Shown here: positions 35,036 to 46,509 of the stretch, piece by piece
Position numbering within the stretch: position 1 is the stretch's first letter
How the letters are laid out: each line of letters opens with the position of its first letter
Source: Scopulariopsis brevicaulis
Taxonomy: Eukaryota; Ascomycota; Sordariomycetes; Microascales; Microascaceae
Assembly (NCBI GenBank): GCA_017657125.1
Contig: JAGFNX010000454.1
Location: forward strand, 1 to 64,000
DNA length: 64,000 nt
Direction: 5' to 3'
Translations under genes and position numbers: made by a program
Notes under the pieces: model-generated
What the model was told of the DNA's origin: nothing
The model's database searches: none
The model's input: the letters and a program-made list of their open reading frames with translations, nothing else

Positions 35036-35200
35036 TTCCGCCCTTTGCCTTTGTCCACGATCCCGACGCGGCCCTCTGTCCGCCGACTCAACCCGCCCTT
35101 CGTCTCTCTCTCCAACCCGCCCCCTTGTCCCCGACGCTAACGCGCCCTTTCTCCGCCAACCAGTCCGCCATTTGTCCACCACCCCGAATCGACTCTTTGT
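35036..35200. repeat. Degenerate minisatellite (about 22-32 bp units)
   Basis: Roughly six imperfect units share the pattern CCGCCCTTTGTCC followed by CCGAC/CCAAC and often CTAAC or CAAC. The units vary in length. Confidence 0.5.
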
Positions 35201-35944
35201 CTTGGGGAACACCAGGGCACCAAACATCCGGATGTGAGCGAGGACAAAGGGATTCACCCGACGCCACACGGCCCCGCGATGGGGTTAGAGACAAGGAGCA
35301 TGCGGTGATATCGTGGTGATGGGCGGGGCAAGGGAGTCCCACAAAGGGAGAAGGGCGGCAGTCCGACAAGGGCGCACAGCTGTAGACGATACCCTGCGCG
35401 TCGAGTCCAGTCTCGAGTCCCGCCGGAGATCCTACTGCCAGCCCTTGTCCAGAACACAGTCGACGTAACCCCCCCTCTCCAGCCCCAGGGCCCAGACCCC
35501 AGACTCCGTCTCCCCATCTTCCAATATCCCAGCATGACCGGTCACAGCACAGAAAGCACTCAGCCATAGTTCATAATCATGTATTCATTCCCCTAATTAC
35601 CCCAAAACAATAGCTCCCCAATGCAACCCTCCCAATCCCTTTTTCTCTAGCATGCAGACTTTCCCAAAAACGAAAAAAAACAAAAACAACATGTAGTACA
35701 AGTAAAGTGAATGCCATGCTCCGTGGGGAGATACTATGTCATATGTCACATGCAAAAAACGCCCCTTCCGCGGAAATGCTTTCCTGGATGTGCCCAATCT
35801 ATTCGGGTGGAAAGCGGTTAATGTTCAAGGAAAAGCGAGCTGTGATGGCGCGAGGTGGGTGGTGCGAGAGAGGTGAAGGTGGCCCGTCGTGGGCGGGTAT
35901 AGTCTTTTTCTTCGCGTGAACGAGGGGGTATATAGCGATGAAGG

Positions 35945-36391
35945 TCAGGTGGATGTAGCGATGGAAGTGAAGGCGGATGTAGCGTTGGGAGGTTGGGAGG
36001 AGGTCGAGTCGGTGAGGCTGTTCGGGGTCGTGTCGTAGAATTTGTCCCAGTTTATTTCTTCGAGCCCTGGGTCTTGCTCTGGTGCGACGAGTGGCACGTC
36101 CGATACTGTATAGTCGTTAGCTCCGATCCCCAAACATCTGGCCCACCGCTGAACGCCAGCAACAAAAAAAGGGAGGACAAAAGAAAAAGTCGGGCTGCTT
36201 ACCCTCTGCCGGCCCCTCCTCTCCTCCTCGGAATTCCGCCTCGCCCGCCTCCTCTCCTCCTCGTACCACGCGCTCAGGCTCTTGCCACCGAACATGAGGT
36301 CGTCGTCGTCGATGGTTATGGGCTCGATGAGCTGGTACGCGGGCGTCGTGCTGGCGAGGTAGTGCTGTGGGTGTGTGTCTGGGGAGGCCAT
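35945..36391 (-). CDS. Short acidic/charged protein of unknown function
   Basis: The proposed exons are 36203-36391 and 35945-36148, giving 130 residues. It begins MASPDTHPQHYLASTTPAYQ, then LIEPITIDDDDLMFGGKSLS and a charged helix YEEERRRARRNSEEERRGRQ. The second exon has VAPEQDPGLEEINWDKFYD and a Ser/Thr-rich end. The 54-bp intron (GTAAGC...TTCAG) is a multiple of three and free of stops, so an unspliced form also encodes a protein, of 148 residues. No family is recognised. An alternative upstream start in the same frame exists but the sequence there looks like 5' untranslated region. Confidence 0.55.
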   Translation of the reverse strand: MASPDTHPQHYLASTTPAYQLIEPITIDDDDLMFGGKSLSAWYEEERRRARRNSEEERRGRQRVSSPTFSFVLPFFVAGVQRWARCLGIGANDYTVSDVPLVAPEQDPGLEEINWDKFYDTTPNSLTDSTSSQPPNATSAFTSIATST

Positions 36392-39300
36392 CTTTGCCGT
36401 GTCCTGCGATGTTTGGAATCGCGGTGATTGTGGCGTTTCTGGTTGGGTGTCGCCTTGTCGGTATGGGTGGCTGGTGGCTGGTGGTTTGACCGTCCAGGTG
36501 TTTGTAGGGCGGTAAAGGGGCCTCTGTTTGCTGGGAGGATACGTCGTCGTGATGGCGATGGTGCCGGTGGTCCGATCTTTTATCTTTCCTTCCGCCAGAT
36601 CGAGGTGCTCTCCCTTTAAACAAGGAAATCGGCGTCCTCGAAATTTGCACTCTTGCGTGTCCTTTCCCAAGTGGCGCTCGGGAGCCTATCGTCGCGGCGT
36701 CGGAATCAAACCAAGGCGTCAAGCTCTCGGCAACAGCTTCCCCTCGTAGCGGTGAAACACCCCGATTCTCAGAAAGGGGGCTGCTGACTTGATCGGTAGT
36801 TCGGTAGACCGCGTATTCGGTATACCGGTTTGTGCAGAAGGCGTTTTGTCGTTGGATCTCAGGAGCCCGATGTGGACAAGTTGTTCGAAATTTTTTACTT
36901 TGCGTCGTTTGTGGCGGGCGGGTTTGGGGAGGTGGGACTCGCGGTTGTTTTATGGAGGACCGCTGCGACTGGGCAACGGGGAGAGTGTTCGGGGGCGTGT
37001 GTCGCGGCCAGTGGGGTGTGCGGCTGGAACAGAGGTGGCGGGGGGTGTGGGGCGGGGAGTGGCGGTAGAGGTACCGGTACGCGGGTTTGTCGCGTGGGGC
37101 ACGCTGGGGCGAGGTACCCGGCGCGCAGAGGGGGTGAGATTGTGGGATTGTGGGATTGTCTTGGGCTGACGGACGGTGCTTTCACATGGTCGGCGGACAG
37201 CAGCTGATGGGCTCGAGTACCACGCATGAGCTGCTATTTTGTAATCATGTGCGTGTGAATGGAGGCGATATATCCGGGCTGCCTGGAGGCAACGGCGCAG
37301 GCGTGCGTCGGGCTGTGCGGCGATGTAAGCTGAGGACACGGGAGGATAGGGGCGAGCCACGTAGGGGCCGAAGGCCAGGCTGGGTGAGGTTACAATCAGT
37401 ATATGTGAACAGCGCCTAGCTGGGCCTGCGCGAGCCAGCTGGGCCCACGACCCCCCCGAAATCCGGAGCCCCCCTTTTAACTCCTATAGTACACGGCCGC
37501 ATCTCGGGACCCGAGGATGCGGGGGTGGGGGGAGCCGGTGGCGGGGTGCTTTTGGCCGAGACTGTCTCGTCTCCAACCTCCTGCATGACCGAGGCGTGCT
37601 GCGTCACTTGCGGAAAAGATCGAGCCCGGGTGTCGATTCCGGTCGACTCTGGTCCCAGGCTGCAACGAGGCTGTGGGGGCGGGCTGGTGAGCATCCGAGG
37701 GCCGCGTGGGCGGGCGCGGGTTTCCCGATGGGGGAGGTGAGGCGCGTAAGGCTCGGTCCTGCGCTGACGTGCGCCAGCGGTCCGCGTCGATGGAGGGGTC
37801 AGGGCTGCATGTTGCATTACAGTACGTCTGCCCCGCCCGGCCGATAAACACACAGACGGGCGGACCAAGACACGAAACCATCGATAAACTACTGCACGAA
37901 ACGAAGTTCTTTATTCCCTCCCTCGATCGACATCCCCCAACCTCTCCACAAGTAAAAAACCGGAAAGTCACCCAGAGTGTCTCACCCGACGCGCACAAGT
38001 CCGCGGCGCACGAGGAGACACAATCACGATTTTTTCATTTCCCGAATCCGGGAACCGGGGAGGGGTTGTAACGTTGGATCATGGAAGGGGTGCGACGGTG
38101 GGCGGCGCGGGGGGAAAGGGGGGGGGTGGGGTGTGGTGGGAAAATTCAAAATCCTAGGCGGGGGAGATGGATTCTGAGGGGTTGTGACTCGCGACGGCTT
38201 CAGTACCTTGCACCTGGGAACTTGCTGACCGACGGTGTCTGATCGCGGGACGGGACGGGTCAAGGGCAGGGCGGTCTCGGGTCTGTGGCTCGGCTGCGGC
38301 TTTTACCGAGGTTGACTGAGATTTCACCTCCAACCTGTCATCTATGAGGGGGCTCCAACATCACCAGTGGCAAAAAAGGGGGAATCCCGTACCTCTACCT
38401 CCCCAAGTATATATCGCATTCGGGCCATTCCCACGGCTTCGACTCACAACGCCGACCAAGGCCGAATTAGCGTGCCCGCTCCGTAAACCTGCCCCTCCAG
38501 TTACATTTCGCGGGGCACCCCGCCAAGACGAGGGCCGGTCTTGGCGGATGGGTCCGCGTCGACGCGGACGCCACTAGTCCACGCCGCCGGGTCCAGGCTG
38601 CGGTGTCTGTCTCTGTGGTGTCGCTTGTGGATTGCCGCGGGGTTGACGGGCGGGGCTGTGGTCGGCGGGGGAAGGAAGGAAGGATTCTGCCGAGCTCCTC
38701 TCGGATGGGGTATGAGGGCTGGTGCCGGCGTGTTGGAGTGGTACTGTAGATGGTGGATCGCGGGGCTTGAGCGGGGAGCAGCGTCGATCCATGCGGCGTG
38801 TATCCGCGCCAGCCTTGTCCCGATCTGCTGTTGCATCCGCCTGACACTGACACCTGCCCCTCCTGACACAGTGGCTATGCGCGTGCTGACGGGGTGTTGA
38901 GACGGTCTGAGAAGGGGACCACGAGGAATGGCGGGCTCGGAGTGGTACGGGTCTGAGTTGCGGTGAGTCTAACACCATGGAAGGCTTCCGTGTCACAGGA
39001 TGTCGGACTATGGGAGGTACAGCGTAGTTGGTGGTCCGTCTGTCAGCGACGGGGGGCCGCCTCGGGCTTCGGGGTTATCCATCCGACGCGCTCCACGACC
39101 CTTTGCCTCTTTTACTTCGGTGCTGACGTCATGGAGAACGTACCCTCGAGACCGCGACCGTAGACGAAGCGTACAGGAAGGCGCTCCGAGACCCCACCCT
39201 GGGGGCTGCGACGGCACATCAACCGCGTGCTTCACACGGCGGTGTCCTACGCCCCCGGGCTCATGATTCCTCGAACATGCCCCGCGCCGCACATGCACAG

Positions 39301-41622
39301 GCATGGCGCTAGCGTACAAGTTGCCCCGCCGATTTAAGGTGTTCTTGCACTGCAGTAGCGGGGCGCACCTTGTAAGCTCTCTGAAATCCCTTAGCCTACA
39401 TGGGTTCTTCGGTGATATATCCGTCAGGTAGGGCTAAGATCGAGGCACGGGCGCTTACGGGGTCCGCACCTCCCCGTGTCCCGCAGTCGTATCCATCCTC
39501 GGTCGTCCCCACCGAACGCCCCGGGTCCCGAGCGCCGAGCCGAGCTACCCCGCGCCCCACCTCGTACTCGATCCCGATCCTCACCGAGCCTGTCCGCGGT
39601 CCACCCGCCACCAACTGTCCCCAGGCCAGCATGACAGTCCCACAATCCCACCTGCAGTCCCGCCCGACACCCCGACAACAAAGCCATGTCGTCATACCCC
39701 CGCCAAACCCCCGTAAACAAAACACGACAAAAAGCCCATCCCGGATCCTGGAAATTCCCAGATCTCGATGTCGGATATCCGTACGCCCCCCATCCTCTTT
39801 TATCTTGACGCGAGGTACAAGGTCTGCATCAAGATTTGTATTTCTCCTGCCAGGTACGGGGCCAAGTGGATTTCCCTGGCGGGAGAGATTCTTTGTGGGG
39901 ATGACGTAGGGTGGTGGATGGTGGTTGGGGGTGGTTGGGGCGACGTCACTGAAGCTGGATCGGGCCCCGTACTTCGCGAGGTCTCGGGCTCGCGGAGCGG
40001 TGTCAGGGTGGTTGGCGACTGCTAAGCGGGGTTCCACGTCGCAGGGTCGTGGTTTCGGAGCTTCTGTCTTGTGTTCCTGAGACGATCTGTGCGAAGCCGC
40101 TCAATGTTTCGGCCTACTCAACTGCACCCACCTCCATCCAAATGGTGACGAACCCAACATCGCATACCCCTTCCAGCAATACGAACGAGTCCGGCCTTTT
40201 GGTCGCACTTCCGTCCCAGCCCTGGTTTCCCTCCCCCATCACCCTAGTCACAAGGGCTTCTCTCCAGCCCCGCTACCCGCCAAAGCTCCCAGATCGAAAG
40301 CCATGAAACATCTCAAAGGAATGTCCGAGGCCGCGATGGTTTTCCGGGCCGTGCCGCAAGGGGTCTCAGGTTTAAAATTCCGCGGGTGCAGTGCTAATTT
40401 TACGCTGGGGTTAGTTAGACCCCGCGCGGCGGGTTAGAGACGCAGCACTTCCGGTTGCGAAACCGAGGCTAGTAAACATGTAGAGGGGCTATTACCAGTC
40501 CGAGAGATCTCCGCACAGAGCCTCACGCTCTCTTAAACTAGTGGTTGACCTCGTAGCAATTACCCGACGCTTCTGGCTTGACCCCGGGATTCAGCCCCGA
40601 TGGCCGTCCGCGCCGGATCCGAGAACCACGCAGGTCCGACGGCCCCACAATTCCCGGAGCCGCCGTCTGACGCGCTTCCACCTTGTACATGTGAATCACG
40701 GATCTTAAATGGATTCATGCTTCGGCCCCTTGGACAGGACCTTGATCCGCACGGAACGACTACCGAGTTGGTAATCCGGTCGCAGGACATCCTCTATTGC
40801 TGCCCGAGAACCAAACATGATATTGCGTGAGCCTAGGCATGGCTCCTCCACCATCGTATACGTCTTTCGGTATGCCGTACCACGCGGCCTATGGTGCGGA
40901 CATTAGGTGTTCCGTAACTAAGTACAGGATGGCCAGAGCAGCCGTGAAGCATCGACATCAAGGGTTCATCGGACAGGATCGGATGGGAAGTAAAGATGAA
41001 AAAAGAAGCACGTTTTGTTCACACCATCCTAGGATTAGGGTCCGGCTATGTCCCCGGCATAGCCCTCGCCACTTGTCCCTTTCCTTTGACCCAGGTCCAT
41101 TTGCGCATTGCCAACGGCCCGATTCAGCCCCCCACGCTTCCTGCCGATGATGCAGTGTTATTCCCCACTTCCCCGAGGGGAAACCGGCCTTTGATGTCCT
41201 TATACGCGTATAAGCACCCACCTCGTCACAGTAGCCAATAGGCCGTCCGCAGGATATGCTGCCTCACATCCTTTTAGGTGAGGGGCACTGGGAATTTTCG
41301 GACCGAAAAATCCAATATGGTCTTGACCCGAGTTTCCGTGAGTGGAGCGCATCCATACAGGCGCACACTTATACCCAACGCAAGTGCCGGACGAGATCAT
41401 GTAACATTACCCCGCGGTCACTGGCGTAGCGAGACCCGCCTCCTTCTCGAGAGTCCAGTCATAACCTCCCGCCACCCCCGATGAAGACGATGGATCTCGC
41501 TTGGGGGGGGTATAATCGGCCCTTTAATCAAGACCGCGTGGTTTCCCCCGGCCCGGGGGGGCCTTTGCGGAATGGCACCTCGGGGTATTCACTTGAGCGT
41601 CGTTAAACCTGAGACCGCCGGG
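36392..41622. other. 5.3-kb gene desert
   Basis: No supported gene. Frames of 120-213 codons occur on both strands, for example around 39.4-40.0 kb, but they overlap each other antisense, have low-complexity Arg/Pro/Ser composition and no recognisable domain. Short GGGATTGT repeats occur near 37,137-37,160. I see no transposon ends. Confidence 0.5.
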
Positions 41623-41628
41623 TATAAA
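41623..41628 (+). promoter_or_regulatory. TATA box of the GH3 gene
   Basis: TATAAA lies 87 bp upstream of the start codon at 41710, a normal fungal spacing. Confidence 0.6.
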
Positions 41629-41709
41629 TGGTGCTTGGGCCCCATGAGTATAGTCTCTGGAATCAACCTCTGCAACGCCAGCGCTTCTCTGCCAGCTGGA
41701 GTCCAAGCC

Positions 41710-44284
41710 ATGTATTTACCCGGTCTGCTCGGTCTCCTGGCCGGCGCTTCGCTCGCCAATGGTTCGGCCCCTGGACCACGCCGGTATGAAAGCTACCATA
41801 TCCCCACTGCTAAAGGTATATCCGACCCAGCCTGGCTTCCCCGGTCCGTTGCTAACCCCCCCACGCCAACTATAGAATGGGACCAAGCCGAGGCCAAGGC
41901 CGCCGACTTCGTCTCGCAGCTCAACCTCACAGAAAAGGCAACAGCCGTCACTGGAAGCCTGTCCGAGGGCAGCCGCACGGGCTGCATCGGCGCCCTCCGG
42001 CCCATCGAGGGCGTCGGATTCCCCGGCATGTGCCTCCTTGACGGGCCGAGCGCCGTGAACAGAGCGCACCTCGTTAGTATCTTTCCCGGGGGCACAAGTG
42101 CCGGTGCGAGCTGGGATCGGGACATGGTCTTTCAGAGGGGCGTTGCTATTGCAGAGGAGTTCAAGGCCAAGGGCGGGCACGTAATTCTCGGGTACGAGAA
42201 AACCCCACCACGTTCTCACAGTTCCCACTCTAATACTGCTGGGGGTGAGCTAATACTGGATGAGCAGACCGAGCACCGGGCCCCTTGGTCGCCACCCCAT
42301 GGGAGGCCGGAACTGGGAGGGCTTCTCCGCGGACCCCTACCTCGCCGGCGAGGCTATGAAGTACACCATAGCAGGCCACCAGTCAGTCGGCGTCCAGACC
42401 TCCTCCAAGCACCTCATCGCCAACGAGCAGGAAACCCAGCGGACCAGATCCGTCCTCAAGGACGGGACCATCGTCGACGCCGTGTCCTCCAACATCGACG
42501 ACCGCACCCTCCACGAACTCTACCTCTGGCCCTTCGCCGACGCCATAAGAGCGGGGACCACATCCATCATGTGCAGCTACAACCGTCTGAACGGGACGTA
42601 CGCCTGCGAGCATGAGCATCTGCTCAGGGACGTCCTCCGCGGGGAGCTCGGCTTCCGCGGCTGGGTCGTCTCGGACTGGTTCGCGTCGCACTCGACCGCG
42701 GGGTCTGCTAACGCGGGGCTCGACATGGAACAGCCGGGGGACTTACCTGAGGGCTTTGATAATACGTGGGGAGGAAGCGGTTTCTACGGTCGGAATCTCG
42801 AGGAGGCGGTGCGGGCGGGTAATGTCACCGAGGAGAGGCTGGACGAGATGGTGCGCCGCGTCATGACGCCGTATTTCCTCTTGGGTCAGGATGATCCGGG
42901 GTATCCTGGTATTGACGAGGACATGCGCTTCGTCCTCGGCATGTTCGATTCGGGGTGGTCCGCGCTCCAGGGTAGGGGCACCGCGGTCCCCGGCCGGGAC
43001 GTCCGCGGAGATCACTACGAGCTGATCCGGAAGATGGGCGCGTCCTCCTCGGTGTTGCTCAAGAATACAAAAAAGACGCTGCCGATTAAGGAGACGGGAA
43101 GGTGTAAGGCGGGGGAAGAAGTCGTCAACATCGGCGTCTTTGGGAATGCGGCCATCGAGCCGACAGAGGGCCTCGCGTCCCTGAGGTCGTACGAGACGCC
43201 CTCCGGCCCCGAGTTTGGTGCTCTATCGGTTGGCGGCGGCGCCGGCTCAGGCCGGAACCCCTACCTGGTGTCACCCCTCGAGGCGGTAAAGGCGCGCGCG
43301 CGCAGGTCGGGTTCTATCGTGCAGCACCTCGCCTCGAACGAGCTCCTCGCAAACGACGACTTCCGCTCTATCTATCCCGTCCCGGACATCTGCCTCGTCT
43401 TCCTCAAAACCTGGGCAGCGGAGGAATACGACAGGACGTCATTCGAGCTAGACTGGAACTCCACCCTCGTCGTTGCCAACACGGCGGCGTTCTGCGGTAA
43501 CAGGACGGTCGTGGTGACCAACTCCGCAGGCGTTAATACCATGCCATGGGCGGATAACCCCAATATTACAGCTATACTAGCCGCGCACTACCCCGGTCAC
43601 GAGATTGGCAACTCGATCGTCGACGTGCTGTGGGGCGATACGGAGCCTAGCGGGAGGCTGCCCTACACCATACCGAAGCGCGAGGAGGACTACAATCTCC
43701 CCGTTGTGAACTTGACGGGTGCCGACGGTGGACGGGAGCTCGATTCGGACAAATGGCAGGCGGACTTTACGGAGGGCCAGCTGATCGACTACAGACACTT
43801 TGATGCGAACGACATAGAGCCGCTATTCGAATTCGGCTTTGGGCTGGGATATACGACCTTTGAGCTAGGGTCCGAGGTTTCAGTGGCCAGGCTTACGAGT
43901 GAGCCACTGTCTGAATTTCCAGACCCGGAAGCATCGATCGAGCCGGGTGGGAACACGGACCTATGGACGGACTTAATCAATGTGTCCACAACTGTCAGAA
44001 ACACGGGCGAGCAAAAGGGGAGCACCGTCGTCCAGCTGTACCTGTTGCTTCCGGAGGAGGCCAAGGCTGAAACCACGCCCGTGCATGTGTTGAGGGGTTT
44101 TGACAAACTGGAGTTGAGGAGTGGTGAGAGCGGGGAGGTGGAGTTCGCGCTCAAGAGAAGGGACGTGAGCTACTGGGATGTTGAAGCGCAGCAGTGGAGG
44201 ATCCCGAGTGGAGAGTTCACGGTCACGGTCGGGTTTAGCTCGAGGGACTTACCACTTGAGGTGACATTTGACGTCCTAGGTTGA
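41710..44284 (+). CDS. Secreted GH3 beta-glucosidase
   Basis: There are three exons, 41710-41815, 41876-42191 and 42268-44284, giving 812 residues. The start MYLPGLLGLLAGASLANG is a signal peptide. The GH3 N-terminal domain includes GFPGMCLLDGPSAVN, the splice-created segment leading to GPLGRHPMGGRNWEGFSADP, and SSKHLIANEQE. The catalytic nucleophile lies in GWVVSDWFASH, Asp277 in this model. The GH3 C-terminal domain follows (PGHEIGNSIVDVLWGDTEPS), then a fibronectin-III-like domain. The family releases glucose from cellobiose and other beta-glucosides during plant-wall breakdown or hydrolyses glycosylated metabolites. Intron 1 contains a GCTAAC branch site. Confidence 0.94.
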
Positions 44285-44916
44285 TGAAGTGATGACCTTT
44301 AAAGGGGAAGGCTGAGAGAGAAACATGTACTTGTTGCTCTACTACACTCTTAGTTGAACCATATTACAGCGGAATCTTCTAGAGTCCTGAACTATATATC
44401 TCAGCCCACAAAAGAAAAGTCGAGACCTGCTTGACTATATACAGGAGGTGAAATGCACCCACTCCGGTAGACCTTGGATAGCTCATAGAAGACGGCACCA
44501 GAGTACCCATAGTTCTAAGAATTTCTCCAGCTGTCGCAGGAGCATGCGGCCTGTATCATATATCATCTGTCAGCAGGGTATAGGCGGCCATTGTCCATCG
44601 CACCGTCATCGTTTATAGTTTCATCTTACTACAAATCAACTCACTTCACGGTATGTGTTTGCGAAGCCACAATGAGGTCACATTCTATCAGTCAGCGAGT
44701 TCCACCTGCGTTGGTAAACAGTAGCGACTGGATACATCGTTATAATGTCCACAGTCGTCAACCCCTGGGACTCCCAACAACGCACGAATAACGTTCAAAC
44801 TGAGTATAGGTGTCTTCTTCCAAACCAGGAGCCTATCAACCATTACATCTTTTCCGCCTACCCGTGCCCTAAAATTAGGACAATGTGGCCAAATCATCTC
44901 CCCCTCTTGAGGTCCC
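44285..44916. other. Intergenic, no gene seen
   Basis: This AT-richer spacer lies between the GH3 gene and the convergent decayed gene. Confidence 0.45.
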
Positions 44917-46509
44917 TCACTCCACGTTACTAAACTGCACGCTGCCGTCCGTGTCGACCTCCGCCTCCCCGACCTGGCTAAACGGGTGCGTCTCACGCGT
45001 GACGACTCCACATCTCACGAACTGCTGCAGCGACTCCTGGATCGCCGTGTAAGTCTCCTCCAGCATCTCCGCCACGGACTCCATATCTTCATCCCCCGCA
45101 ATGTCCTCGTCCTCGGGGTCCGTCTCAACGGTGTATATCCACGCCTTCATTCCGGTGAGACCCTCATGCGAGACCCCGTCGATGAGGTTATGCCACTGCA
45201 ACTGGATATGATCCCACGAATCCCCGAGGTTAATATGCGAGAGGAACACCGAGTGCCCGCTGCTCCGAGGGGGCTTCCCCGTGATGATAATCCCCACGCA
45301 TGTTCCAAACCCGCCAGACCAGAGGCCCTGTCCGCCCTTCTTAGTGGATTTGTACCGCCCATCTCAGTGCTCAAGTATCCGTCAGGCTTTGAGCGCGCGA
45401 GGAGAGCCCTCTGGCTTTTCGGGCTCCGTGATCGGCGAGCTGCAATATTCCTTGAAGGTGTCCCGTGCCTTCTAGCTGCGGGGGTCGTCGGGGAGGTCGA
45501 TAAACTCGGCGGCGCCGGTCTCTTCGCAGGCGTCTGCGGTGGTGGCGCTGGCGGTGCTGGGCTCTGGTTCCTCGACTGTGGTGGTCGGTTCGGGGGCATC
45601 GGTGGGCTTATCCTCTGAGTCCTCGCCTCCCTCTACAGGCTCGTCTTCAGTTGCTGGCTCATCGTCTGTGTCTTCGTTTTACTCGGTAGGCGGCTCAGTC
45701 TCCGTAACTTCTCCTCCCTCAACATGAGGCTCATTATCCGTGTCTTCCGCTTCCTCGGCAGGCGGCTCAGTCTCCGTGTGTTCTCCTCCTCAACAGGCGG
45801 CCAGTCCTCCGGGGGTGCGTCTTCCTCCACAGGCTCACCTTCGGGCTCCCCAGAACCTTCCTCAACAGGCTCCGTTTTGGGAGTATCTTTCGCGGACGGA
45901 GGAGGTCCCGTCGGGGGGGTCAGGGCTGTCCGGGTCCTTGGGGTTCCAAGGGACTATTGGAACTAGATGATTATCGCCGCCGTCGTCCCCTCCACGGCCG
46001 CCATTCTCTGTATCGTCTTGGTTATCATCTTCGGATTCGCCATTGCCCCCCTGGTCCTCGGCCTCAGGCGGAGGATCATCGCCCTCAACTTCATCGTCGT
46101 TTCCCTCCTCGACCTCCCCAGGCGGAGGGGTGTCTGGCGTAGGTTCAGATTCCTCCGCGCCGTCATTGGGAGGAGGAGACCGGACATCCTCCCCCTCAAG
46201 ATCCTCCTCGTCCTCGGCCTCCTCGGGCGGAGGGCCATCACTTTCGTTCTCCTCTTCCAAGACCCCTTCAGGCGGAGGGGTGTCTGGTGTAGGCTCAAGT
46301 TCCTTCGCGCCGTCATTGGGAGAAGGTGACGGGGCATCTTCCGCCTCGAGATCACCCATGTTAACGGCAGAGCATTGCTCAGGGAAGACGGTGACAGTGA
46401 CGGGGTTGGCGGTGAGATATATGGTCGCTGGGGTAAGGTCCTCCTCTTGCGCTAGTACCCCGGCCCTCGGGGCCAGTATCAGGGCCGAGAGGATGAAGCG
46501 GACGTACAT
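44917..46509 (-). pseudogene. Decayed gene for an acidic, Pro-rich secreted protein
   Basis: The ATG at 46509 opens a signal peptide (MYVRFILSALILAPRAGVLA) followed by an acidic Glu/Asp/Pro-rich region with a repeated block (NDGAxExEPTPDTPPP, twice). The frame closes at 45862, but the same composition continues after a frameshift next to a seven-C run (forward 45913-45919) and again after a second shift near 45776-45786. In the final frame, stops at 45679-45681, 45472-45474, 45382-45384 and 45364-45366 interrupt an otherwise continuous coding pattern. This ends in a conserved-looking C-terminal domain (about 44917-45340). I read it as one gene broken by two frameshifts and four stops; unusual splicing or sequencing errors in the homopolymer are alternatives. 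Confidence 0.6.
46045..46350. repeat. Internal coding repeat, about 64 codons
   Basis: Within the decayed gene the block SPxPNDGAxExEPTPDTPPP, followed by Glu-rich sequence, occurs twice in tandem with matching nucleotide order. Confidence 0.65.

Larger units (their letters stand above)
33424..35944. other. Gene-poor intergenic region
   Basis: About 2.5 kb without a supported gene. It holds a 21-bp tandem duplication at 34192-34233 and a degenerate CCGCCCTTTGTCC-type repeat at about 35036-35200. Frames up to 213 codons occur but overlap on both strands and match nothing known to me. Confidence 0.5.

Noticed and set aside
39396..40037. Overlapping 169- and 213-codon frames on opposite strands
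   Set aside because: The two frames exclude each other, and neither shows a domain, splice structure or promoter that I can recognise.
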